DNA of 36,866 nucleotides from Opitutales bacterium (GTDB taxonomy: Bacteria > Verrucomicrobiota > Verrucomicrobiia > Opitutales > UBA953): positions 1-36,866 of the forward strand of contig QYQK01000050.1 of assembly GCA_007280935.1 (NCBI GenBank). Direction: 5' to 3'. Made by a program: the position numbers and the translations under genes. Numbering within the stretch: position 1 is the stretch's first letter; each line of letters opens with the position of its first letter. The notes under the pieces were generated by a model that was given only the letters and a program-made list of their open reading frames with translations, did no database searches and was not told the DNA's origin. This document shows, piece by piece, positions 19,501 through 27,622 of this stretch.

Positions 19501-19656
19501 CGCCAACGAATGGCATTCGTAGCAGTGTTCGCTTAAGATCGGTCGGATGTTCTTTTCAAAGAACTCTAAGCCCTCCTTGGTGGGTTCGTCCGCGGCATGA
19601 ACCGCAGCACCGGAGAGCAAGGCGAGGAGGACGGATTGGCGAAGCAGCTTGGACAT
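16507..19656 (-). CDS. PSD1 protein (PSCyt1 + DUF1549 + DUF1553), paralog 3
   Basis: Signal peptide [145 protein letters not shown]; C-terminus [11 protein letters not shown]. Confidence 0.95.
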   Translation of the reverse strand: [1049 protein letters not shown]

Positions 19657-19757
19657 GGGAAAGTAGATGGACTTAGGGTTGTGTCGGGGAAGAACTTTGA
19701 AGATTAATAAAGTAGGCCTTCCCTCTTAATAATCAAGAGACTCTTACCTGTTCCAAG

Positions 19758-20873
19758 ATGCGCATCCTCCTAGCCAGCGACAAATTCAAAGGCTCCCTGT
19801 CGGCAGAAGATGTGGGAAAAAGCCTCCAAAGTGGGCTTTTAGGGTTATTCCCTCAGGCTAATTTCGATTTCTGTCCCATCGCCGACGGTGGCGAAGGCAC
19901 CACGGCTGCCGTCATAAAATCAACCCAGGGGGAATGGAGGTCAGCCGAGGTGACCGATGCTCAGGGACGACCAAAGGCTATACGCTACGGTTTCATCAAA
20001 GCCACCCAACAGGCCGTGATGGAAATGAGTGCCGCCAGCGGACTCGACGGGGTCCGAGATTTAAAACTGAATCCCCAGACAGCCAGCACCCGCGGGACAG
20101 GCGAAATGATGCTCCGGGCCAAAGATGAAGGCGCCCGCTCCATCCTCATCGGCATTGGCGGCAGCGCGACTAATGATGGCGGCCTCGGCTTGGCCATGGC
20201 CTTAGGCTATCGATTCGAATCTCAGGGCAAACCATTCTCCCCCACCCTAGAAACCTTACTTCAGGCCGACCGCATAATCCCCCTGGCGACGGCATGGACG
20301 ACCGAAGTCCTCGTCGCCTGCGATGTGGAAAATCCGCTCCTTGGGCCGACCGGGGCGACCCGGATCTATGGCCCCCAGAAAGGGGTGACAGATTTTATCT
20401 GGTTCGAAGAACGGCTCACGCACCTTGCGAACCTCGTGCAAAAAAACCTTAATAAGGATTGGCGAAACATCCCGGGTGCCGGCGCCGCTGGTGGATTAGG
20501 TTTCGGCCTGATGGCTTTTGCGAACGGCAAGCTGACCAGCGGATTCGACTTGGTGGCGAAGCAGATCGGCCTCGCCGAAAGAATCCAACAGGCGGACTTG
20601 GTGATCACCGGCGAAGGTCGCCTTGATGGGCAAAGCCTGCAAGGCAAAGGCCCAGTAGGGGTGGCCAAACTAGCCCGCCAGCTTGGGAAAAAAGTCGTCG
20701 GCTTAGCTGGCAGCATCGAAAGCTCTGCCGAACTCCACTCGCAGTTTGATTTGCTGATTGGCATCAAGCCCGACGACATGCCGCTCGAAGAAGCCATGCG
20801 ACGAACGCCCGAGCTGATCAGCCGGGCGATACAGGATCACCGCGCCGGCCTCACCCGATTGATCAACGCCTAG
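19758..20873 (+). CDS. Glycerate kinase (GarK/GlxK family)
   Basis: MRILLASDKFKGSLSAEDVGKSLQSGL; FCPIADGGEGTTAAV; ARSILIGIGGSATNDGGLGLAMALGYRF; ACDVENPLLGPTGATRIYGPQKG; GAGAAGGLGFGLMAF; ADLVITGEGRLDGQSLQGKGPVGVAKLA. Confidence 0.97.
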   Translation: MRILLASDKFKGSLSAEDVGKSLQSGLLGLFPQANFDFCPIADGGEGTTAAVIKSTQGEWRSAEVTDAQGRPKAIRYGFIKATQQAVMEMSAASGLDGVRDLKLNPQTASTRGTGEMMLRAKDEGARSILIGIGGSATNDGGLGLAMALGYRFESQGKPFSPTLETLLQADRIIPLATAWTTEVLVACDVENPLLGPTGATRIYGPQKGVTDFIWFEERLTHLANLVQKNLNKDWRNIPGAGAAGGLGFGLMAFANGKLTSGFDLVAKQIGLAERIQQADLVITGEGRLDGQSLQGKGPVGVAKLARQLGKKVVGLAGSIESSAELHSQFDLLIGIKPDDMPLEEAMRRTPELISRAIQDHRAGLTRLINA

Positions 20874-22333
20874 GCGAAGATGGAAGTGATGGCTTTGCCC
20901 TTGCCGTCGATCGTGGCGTAAAACGGCCGCCCCTCGATAGCGTAAGCCGTCTTGGGACTGATGCCCATGAGCGTGAAAATCGTGGCGTGTAGATCTTCGA
21001 TTGGGACCGGGTCTTTGATTGCAACCAAGGGGCGCTCATCGGCCGTCGCACCGTAGACGTGACCATGCCTTACTCCGCCACCAAACATCACGACACTCGT
21101 CCCACCAGTAAAGTGGCGGTGTAAGCCATAATGATCCGGGCTTTCCATCGTGGTTCCTTTATTGAAAGACTGATCTTTGGCTTTCGATCCGGGCTTACCT
21201 TCAATCATCGCATCGCGACTGAACTCGCTGGCGATGACTACCAGCGTGCGATCAAGCAGGCCGCGTTTTTCAAGGTCGCGAATGAGTTGAGCCACCGGAC
21301 GGTCGATTTCCGCATGCATCTTCGCCACGGTTTCATGGCCCTTGCCGTGCGTATCCCACTGGAAGAAAGGGACGTATTCCGTCGTCACTTCGACGAAGCG
21401 GGCGCCATTTTCCACGAGGCGCCGGGCCAGCAAGCAACCGCGCCCGAAGCGACCAGTATCATATTCGGCCTGCACCTCTTTGGTTTCCAATGAAATATCA
21501 AAAGCCATCCGTTCCTTGGCGCTCAATAAGCGGTAGGCATTGTCCATAGAACGCATCATCGACTCATATTGATGGTCGCTCATGACATCACGGTTAGGAC
21601 TGGCATCGGCGAGACGACGGAACTCCTTGTCGCGATTAACAAAGCGCGAAGGATCCATACCCTTCGGCGGGCGCACGGCCGCGGCGGCTTCTTCGGGGTA
21701 AGGGAGATTCATCGGGCCAAACTCGCCGCCGAAAAACCCTGCCGAAGTGAAAGCCTTCAATTCCTCGCTTTCGCCCACGCCCTCCAGGCGCTGGCCGATA
21801 TTGATAAAAGCCGGCATGACGGGATTACGCGGCCCGAGCACGCGCGCCATCCACGCTCCGATATGCGGGCAGGCCACGGTCTGCGGCGGTACGTAGCCAG
21901 TGTGCCAATGGAACTGGTGGCGCGAATGCAAGATGCTCCCCAGGTCAGGCTGCACCGCCGAACGAATGAGCGCTGCCCGGTCCATCACCGAGGCGATTTG
22001 CTCCATGCCCTCACAGATCCGGACGCCGTCGACCGCGGTCGGGATGGACGGGAACGTGCTCAAGACGCGCTTGTATTCCAGGCCTTTTTCATAAGGCACA
22101 TAGCGCTTGGGATCGAAAGTTTCCGGTGCCGCCATGCCTCCGGCGAGCCAGATGAGGATGCAGGCGTCCGCCTTCGCCGCCGGCTGGATGACCTTCAGGT
22201 CGGCCGCCATCAATCGGGGTGCATCCATCGACAAGGTGGCCAGACCCGCCGCCGCGAGCATCTTGAGGAATTCGCGACGCGCCAACGATTCCGGCAACGA
22301 TGGATCAAGAGAGAGGCCGTGTGAAGAGGACAT
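20870..22333 (-). CDS. DUF1501 domain-containing protein
   Basis: LARREFLKMLAAAGLATLSM Tat-like N-terminus; CILIWLAGGMAAPETFDPK; GRGCLLARRLVENGARFVEVTTEYVPFFQWDTHGKGHE; VVIASEFSRDAMIEGKPG; DHYGLHRHFTGGTSVVMFGGGVRHGHVYGATADERPL; IEDLHATIFTLMGISPKTAYAIEGRPFYATIDGKGKAI. Confidence 0.94.
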   Translation of the reverse strand: MSSSHGLSLDPSLPESLARREFLKMLAAAGLATLSMDAPRLMAADLKVIQPAAKADACILIWLAGGMAAPETFDPKRYVPYEKGLEYKRVLSTFPSIPTAVDGVRICEGMEQIASVMDRAALIRSAVQPDLGSILHSRHQFHWHTGYVPPQTVACPHIGAWMARVLGPRNPVMPAFINIGQRLEGVGESEELKAFTSAGFFGGEFGPMNLPYPEEAAAAVRPPKGMDPSRFVNRDKEFRRLADASPNRDVMSDHQYESMMRSMDNAYRLLSAKERMAFDISLETKEVQAEYDTGRFGRGCLLARRLVENGARFVEVTTEYVPFFQWDTHGKGHETVAKMHAEIDRPVAQLIRDLEKRGLLDRTLVVIASEFSRDAMIEGKPGSKAKDQSFNKGTTMESPDHYGLHRHFTGGTSVVMFGGGVRHGHVYGATADERPLVAIKDPVPIEDLHATIFTLMGISPKTAYAIEGRPFYATIDGKGKAITSIFA

Positions 22334-22336
22334 AAA

Positions 22337-24784
22337 TCAGCGGATGGTTTGGAATTCGGGCAGCATGAAAATCGCCCAAAGGAAATCGGCCGTACTGTGC
22401 TCGGTGGGATGGGCACCTAGTAATTCGAGGGCGACTTTCATTTCGGCGTCGGATGGCGGCCGACAAAGCGTCGAGAGGTAAAGCCAGCGAGCCAGTTCTT
22501 CCGAAGACTTCCACGGACGACGGAGAAGACTGATCGCCCCCCGGTCGAGCAGGGAGGTCAACGCTGTGCCATTCGATAGATCGATGGCTTCGAGCGTGCT
22601 GAGTTCCGTGGGGCGGGAGGAAACGATCTGCTCGCGATTGGGCCGACCTAAAGAGCGCTGAAGCAAGTCGGATTTGACCAAGCTGGCCCGGGGCAGAAGT
22701 CCTTCCGAACTCGGCACTCCGGATATCATCTGCGCCATCATCGTTTCAGCCTTTTTCCAAGGCGCAGCCTCGACCGGAACTTTCGCCACGGGCAACCAGG
22801 CCGCCTTGACGGGCATAACGCCCTTGGCGTTAGGCAAGGCAGCGGACCATTCCCAAGTCGCATCCGAACCAAAGGTAACCTCGTTCTTATTATTGCGCAG
22901 ACGAAGAGCAACCTGACACCAGACCGCCGCGACATTCGGTCCCGTTCCGCCATTACGGCCAACCATGATGATTTGGTTTCTACCGAGCTTTAAAAACGGC
23001 GCGAGATCGAGCAGTTGCGGAACAGCCCAATTCTCTCCCTTCGCCAACGTCTTTCCGTTCACCAAGATCTCGAAAGAATTATCGGCGGTCGCGACTAGGA
23101 GCGCATGTTCCACTTCCCCAGCGATAGTGAAAGATCGGCGAAAGGTCCGGGCTTCGCCCGCGGCAGGCAAACGCTGAGCCGTTACATCGTTCGACCAGAT
23201 CGGCTGGGCCAGGAGAGGGGCCACCTTCACCTCAGGTGCAGCCGCTGGCTTGGTCGGCATCCGTTGGACGCCTGCATCAATCTTAAATGGAGTGGTGCCA
23301 GTTACGCGCCAGACCAAGTCAACGAATTGCTCCGCGGTCAGACGCTTTCCGCGCGGGCCGCGATAAAAATATTCCTTACCCTCGACGTCACGCAATTGGA
23401 CCTCAGCCTGGGATTGGTAAGCCCGGGAAGTCGCGATGAATTCGAGCGTGGCCTTCAAATCATATTTTTGCGCAACAAAATGATTGGCCAACACATCAAG
23501 CAGGTCCTGGTTCCATGGCTCCGTCTGCATCGCGTCCACGGGGTGAACGATACCGCGCCCCATCAGCCGGTGCCATAGCCGGTTCACCATAGTCCGTTGA
23601 AAACGAGCGTTGTCCGGCTGGGTCAACAAAGCCGCCAGCTGGACCAAGCGCTCCGCGCGCGGCTTATTGGCATCGACCTGACCAAGCTCCGGGAAGGGCC
23701 ACGCCGCCGAGGCGGACTTTCCTGTCGGAATATCGCAACGCACCAACTCCATCGGGTGGTCGGAGTAGATGGCCGCTAGACCGTAAGCGTCTTTCAACTT
23801 CCATCGGTCGATGAAACTATCATGGCAGGACGCGCACTTCATGTTGATGCCAAGAAACACCTGCGAAACGCTTTGCGCGAACTGAAGTTCCGGGGCTTGC
23901 GCCACGCTCACTGCCCCTCGCCAGATGATGCCTTTGGTAAACCCTTCGCTCGCGGCTGTCGGGGCAATGAGTTCGCGGACGAATTCATCATAGGGCATGT
24001 TCTTGCGCAACGCGGCATAGAGCCACGGGGTGATTTGCTTACGGCCGCCGTCGATGTAACCGGTACCCGCATAATCATTACGCAATAAATCATTCCAAAA
24101 AACCATCCAGTGATCGGCGTAATCGATTTCTCGACCTAGCAGCGAACGGATAAGACGGACGCGCTTATCGGGCGCCGGGTCGGCGACAAAGGCCTGAGTC
24201 TCAGCCACCGTAGGAAGGAGCCCGATAAAATCTAAGTGAGCCCGCCGGAGAAAAGTGGCGTCATCCGCCAAAGGGGGCGTTGGTGATTTCTTGGTCTGCA
24301 ACCAACCCTCGAGGATGCGGTCGATAGGGTGCTCATGGCCGGCGATGGCTGGCGGAATCGTCGGCTGCCGCGGCCTTAATGTCGGCTCAAAGGCGGGCTG
24401 CTTAAATGCGAAACCTTCGGTCCAGACCGCACCTTGGCCAATCCAGGTGCGCAAAGTTTCGGTTTCAGCGGGCGTCAACGCGTCACCCTTCGGCGGCATC
24501 CGAACCTCCAAATCCTTGCTGAGAATAAATTCGATGAGTTTGCTTTTATCAGCATGCCCCGGCACCACCGTCACGCCGTCCTCACCGCCCTCCAGCAAGA
24601 CAGTTCTCGTATTCATCGAGAAACCCCCCTTCTTCTTATCGCCCGTGTGACACTCACTGCAATACTTCCTCAGGATCGGAACTACCTCGTGGGCGAAATC
24701 TACTTCGGCTGGCAACGTCGTCCAGCCGACCAGGCTTAAGCATACAGCCAATGGCAACCGACGGATTACGGCATCAGGCGGCAC
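22337..24784 (-). CDS. PSD1-type protein (PSCyt1/DUF1549/DUF1553) with inserted beta-sandwich-like domain
   Basis: EVVPILRKYCSECHTGDKKKGGFSMNTRTVLLEGGEDGVTVVPG; YADHWMVFWNDLLRNDYAGTGYID; MKCASCHDSFIDRWKLKDAYGLAAIYSD; RTMVNRLWHRLMGRGIVHPVDAMQTEPWNQDLLDVLA; FIATSRAYQSQ; inserted segment TADNSFEILVNGKTLAKGENW. Confidence 0.93.
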   Translation of the reverse strand: MPPDAVIRRLPLAVCLSLVGWTTLPAEVDFAHEVVPILRKYCSECHTGDKKKGGFSMNTRTVLLEGGEDGVTVVPGHADKSKLIEFILSKDLEVRMPPKGDALTPAETETLRTWIGQGAVWTEGFAFKQPAFEPTLRPRQPTIPPAIAGHEHPIDRILEGWLQTKKSPTPPLADDATFLRRAHLDFIGLLPTVAETQAFVADPAPDKRVRLIRSLLGREIDYADHWMVFWNDLLRNDYAGTGYIDGGRKQITPWLYAALRKNMPYDEFVRELIAPTAASEGFTKGIIWRGAVSVAQAPELQFAQSVSQVFLGINMKCASCHDSFIDRWKLKDAYGLAAIYSDHPMELVRCDIPTGKSASAAWPFPELGQVDANKPRAERLVQLAALLTQPDNARFQRTMVNRLWHRLMGRGIVHPVDAMQTEPWNQDLLDVLANHFVAQKYDLKATLEFIATSRAYQSQAEVQLRDVEGKEYFYRGPRGKRLTAEQFVDLVWRVTGTTPFKIDAGVQRMPTKPAAAPEVKVAPLLAQPIWSNDVTAQRLPAAGEARTFRRSFTIAGEVEHALLVATADNSFEILVNGKTLAKGENWAVPQLLDLAPFLKLGRNQIIMVGRNGGTGPNVAAVWCQVALRLRNNKNEVTFGSDATWEWSAALPNAKGVMPVKAAWLPVAKVPVEAAPWKKAETMMAQMISGVPSSEGLLPRASLVKSDLLQRSLGRPNREQIVSSRPTELSTLEAIDLSNGTALTSLLDRGAISLLRRPWKSSEELARWLYLSTLCRPPSDAEMKVALELLGAHPTEHSTADFLWAIFMLPEFQTIR

Positions 24785-24790
24785 GGCAAA

Positions 24791-25894
24791 TTAAGGAGTG
24801 AAAAGGATGCAGCAAGAGGAACCCGTGACAACAGACTGGTGCGTGTCGGTGAGTTTTCCCGTAGTCAAATCTACTCGGTAAGCGTTGATCGTCCCGGACT
24901 TCTGACCCGCGCAAACCAACCATCGTCCATCCGGGCTGAGCCCGAAACCGCGAGGAGTAGCAGGGGTATTAAGCATATGCTGGATCAAGGCCAATTTACC
25001 ATCCGCACCGATGGCATAGACCGCCAACGAATCGTGTCCGCGATTGGAGACATACAATGCCTTACCATTGGGGAGGCAGAATATCTCTGCGGTAGACGCA
25101 CCCGTCGCCGAAGCGCCTTCGGGCAAGGTCGGCAAGGTCTGGATTTCCGTCAACCCGCCCGAAGCGGCATCCAACTTGAAGGTACTGACCGTGAGGGCCA
25201 TTTCGTTACAGGTATAAGCAAACCCGCCTTGCGGATGGAAAGCGAAGTGACGAGGGCCGGCGCCCGGGTCTACCCGGCCAGACTTAGGGTCGTTCAAAGT
25301 CAGCAAGCCCTTCGCCGCGTCTAAGCGATAAATAAAAATATCGTCCGTCCCTAGGTCGGGCACATAGACAAAACGCCCGGCGGCATCGGCATAAATTCCG
25401 TGGGCATGCGGACCCGCTTGACGCTTCGCATTCGGCCCGCCGCCCACATGCTGATGAGAACTTGAGGCGGGTTGGAGCCCGCCGTCATCCTTCAAGGGCA
25501 AACAGGCTACCGAGCCGGAGCCATAATTAGCGACCAGTAGATTACGTCCTGACGAATCGACGGTGAGGTGCGTGGCGCCTTTTCCTTGGCTTTCTTGGGA
25601 ATTAAGCAAGATCGCGGCGGCTCCGCCAGCCAGGCGATAAGCGGCGACTCCGCCCCCCGCGACCTCGGAGGTCGCGTAAAGAGTCTTAGCATCTTTGCTG
25701 AGGGCCAAGTACGAAGCTCCCTTGGCATCGGCGATGACAATGGGTACCGACAGCTTGCCGGTTTCCGAATCCATGGTGCCACGGAGGATGCCCTTCGCCT
25801 GCGGACCGGAGGTACCGACGTAATAAGTTAATTCGGCCGCATGCGACAGGGAGACGAGCGAACACAGGGCGAGGAGGTTGAGGTTCATGTTCAT
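24791..25894 (-). CDS. Secreted lactonase-family (6-phosphogluconolactonase-like) beta-propeller
   Basis: Signal peptide MNMNLNLLALCSLVSLSHAAE; YVGTSGPQAKGILRGTMDSETGKL; RNLLVANYGSGSVACLPL; GPHAHGIYADAAGRFVYVPDLGTDDIFIYRLDAAKGLL; GAGPRHFAFHPQGGFAYTCNE; ALYVSNRGHDSLAVYAI; TPRGFGLSPDGRWLVCAGQKSGTINAYRVD. Confidence 0.93.
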   Translation of the reverse strand: MNMNLNLLALCSLVSLSHAAELTYYVGTSGPQAKGILRGTMDSETGKLSVPIVIADAKGASYLALSKDAKTLYATSEVAGGGVAAYRLAGGAAAILLNSQESQGKGATHLTVDSSGRNLLVANYGSGSVACLPLKDDGGLQPASSSHQHVGGGPNAKRQAGPHAHGIYADAAGRFVYVPDLGTDDIFIYRLDAAKGLLTLNDPKSGRVDPGAGPRHFAFHPQGGFAYTCNEMALTVSTFKLDAASGGLTEIQTLPTLPEGASATGASTAEIFCLPNGKALYVSNRGHDSLAVYAIGADGKLALIQHMLNTPATPRGFGLSPDGRWLVCAGQKSGTINAYRVDLTTGKLTDTHQSVVTGSSCCILFTP

Positions 25895-25930
25895 GAATTA
25901 GGTTATGGAAATTGATTATTCAAATAAAGA

Positions 25931-27259
25931 TTAACGGCCCGACCACCAGCCGTCCAAGAGCTTCTGGAGTTCGGCTGATTTGGCCGGCTGGGCGGCGGCG
26001 AGATCGTGGAGCTCTCCCGCGTCCTGCTTGAGATTAAAAAGCCGCGGGGGTTCGGTGGCGCCGTTAAGACCACTGGAGACGATCAGCTTCCAATCTCCCG
26101 CGACCAGCCAACGGTAGCGCAGGCTGGAAGCCGGGTTACCAATCTGAACGATATCATGGGTGGAATTTTGCCCGGCGACAAAGGGGCGGGCCCGCAAAGC
26201 CTCATCGTCGAGCAGATCAATCCCGTCGCCGTCTGCCGGGACCTTCGCCCCCGCCAATTTCAACAAGGTCGGCATGATGTCGACAGCGCTGACTGAATAA
26301 TCAAGTGAGACCGGCTTGATATGCCCTGGCCAGCTCACCAGGAGCGGAGAACGAATGCCGCCATCAAAGGGCGACATCTTCGAGCGATCAAAGTCGACCT
26401 TGGGCTTTTTCGGATCAGGAATCCATCCGTTATCAGAAATATAAACGATAATCGTGTCGTTCGTCAGACCCTCTTGCTCGAGGTGAGCCCGGACGGCGCC
26501 CACGGTTTCATCAAACCATTCAATCATCGCCCAATAGCGAGCGGCCCATTCCGTCGGAGCCTTATCGCGATATTTCGCCAAGAGCCTTTCCGGGGGGTTG
26601 TGCGGGTCATGCGGCATCATCGGCGCATACCAGGCCAAGAAAGGTTTCCCGTCTTTCTTGGCTCGGGAAATAAAGTCCGTCAGCGGGGCGAGGGTTTTCC
26701 GGCCGATATCGAGTCCCTCATCCCCATGTCGACTGCCCTTGGTCATGCCTTCCGTGAAGCCTCCGTGCGTGTAATCACCCATCCACCATTTGCCTGTCTG
26801 CAGACTGACATAACCGCGCTCGGCAAGAAGGCGTGGCAATTGAGGAGATTGCTCGAAGAGTTTTACTAATTGCGCCCGGCCATCCGTAAAGTCGGCGCCT
26901 TTTTGCTTACCACCAGCCGCCTTCTTGGCCCCCGGCGCGGCTTTGACGACCGTGGTGGGCGGATCATTACCCGTAACCCCATGACGATGCACATGACGAC
27001 CCGTCAAGATGGAGGCCAAGCTGGGGGAGCAAAGGGAGTTCGTGTCATAGCCGTGAGGAAAGGTGCGACTTTCGGCGGCCAAGCGGTCGATATTCGGGGT
27101 TTGGATGATCTTGGACCCCATGAAACCGTAATCAGTCCAGGCTTGGTCGTCTGAAATGATCATCAAGATATTCGGCGGTTTGGAGGCCGCCGCCGGCTCG
27201 GCCGCCCCCAGACAGCTGGCAAACAAGAGACATAGGCAGAAAAACAGACGTTGTCGCAT
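25931..27259 (-). CDS. Sulfatase (alkaline phosphatase superfamily)
   Basis: Signal peptide MRQRLFFCLCLLFASCLGAAEP; PPNILMIISDDQAWTDYGFMGSKIIQTPNIDRLAAE; LCSPSLASILTGRHVHRHGV; LQTGKWWMGDY; PFLAWYAPMMPHDPHNPPE; IIVYISDNGW; FDGGIRSPLLVSWPGHI. Start set at the internal Met (27259). Confidence 0.95.
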   Translation of the reverse strand: MRQRLFFCLCLLFASCLGAAEPAAASKPPNILMIISDDQAWTDYGFMGSKIIQTPNIDRLAAESRTFPHGYDTNSLCSPSLASILTGRHVHRHGVTGNDPPTTVVKAAPGAKKAAGGKQKGADFTDGRAQLVKLFEQSPQLPRLLAERGYVSLQTGKWWMGDYTHGGFTEGMTKGSRHGDEGLDIGRKTLAPLTDFISRAKKDGKPFLAWYAPMMPHDPHNPPERLLAKYRDKAPTEWAARYWAMIEWFDETVGAVRAHLEQEGLTNDTIIVYISDNGWIPDPKKPKVDFDRSKMSPFDGGIRSPLLVSWPGHIKPVSLDYSVSAVDIMPTLLKLAGAKVPADGDGIDLLDDEALRARPFVAGQNSTHDIVQIGNPASSLRYRWLVAGDWKLIVSSGLNGATEPPRLFNLKQDAGELHDLAAAQPAKSAELQKLLDGWWSGR

Positions 27260-27435
27260 GGGGGTAAGACCAGCAAAGCGTCCGAACGTTCCTGCCACAA
27301 CCGACAAACCCCCGTTTACCCTCTTATTTTCAATCAATTAGCCAAAACCCCTCGGCCCTGCCAACCCCCCTTCGTGGCCGACGGATTTCTGAAGAAGTTT
27401 ATCTATAATTTTAATAGAAATCTTCGGGCGACCCT

Positions 27436-27463
27436 TTGACAGCCGAAACATCCTGGGCATAAT
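27436..27463 (+). promoter_or_regulatory. Candidate sigma-70-type promoter upstream of sigma factor gene
   Basis: Perfect TTGACA (27436-27441), 16-nt spacer, CATAAT (27458-27463), in the 363-bp region between divergent sulfatase and sigma genes. Confidence 0.5.
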
Positions 27464-27622
27464 GAGCGCTGACCGGAAAGAACGCACGCCCACGGGGGCC
27501 TCCGCGACCGGGGAGCTTTAATAAATCTACGCATTCAATTTACCTAACTGTCAGCGAGTTGCGGAAACCCGTGACTCAAAACCGTCTTTTTGAGCCTATA
27601 TATAGAGGCCTCTCTTATTTTT

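Noticed and set aside
21569-22324. 251-aa plus-strand ORF antisense to the second DUF1501
   Set aside because: Shadow ORF, Arg/His-rich, no family features.
27384-27422. Inverted repeat gatttct...agaaatc upstream of the sigma gene
   Set aside because: 7-bp arms with a 25-nt loop are within chance expectation for AT-rich intergenic DNA; kept only as part of the leader context.
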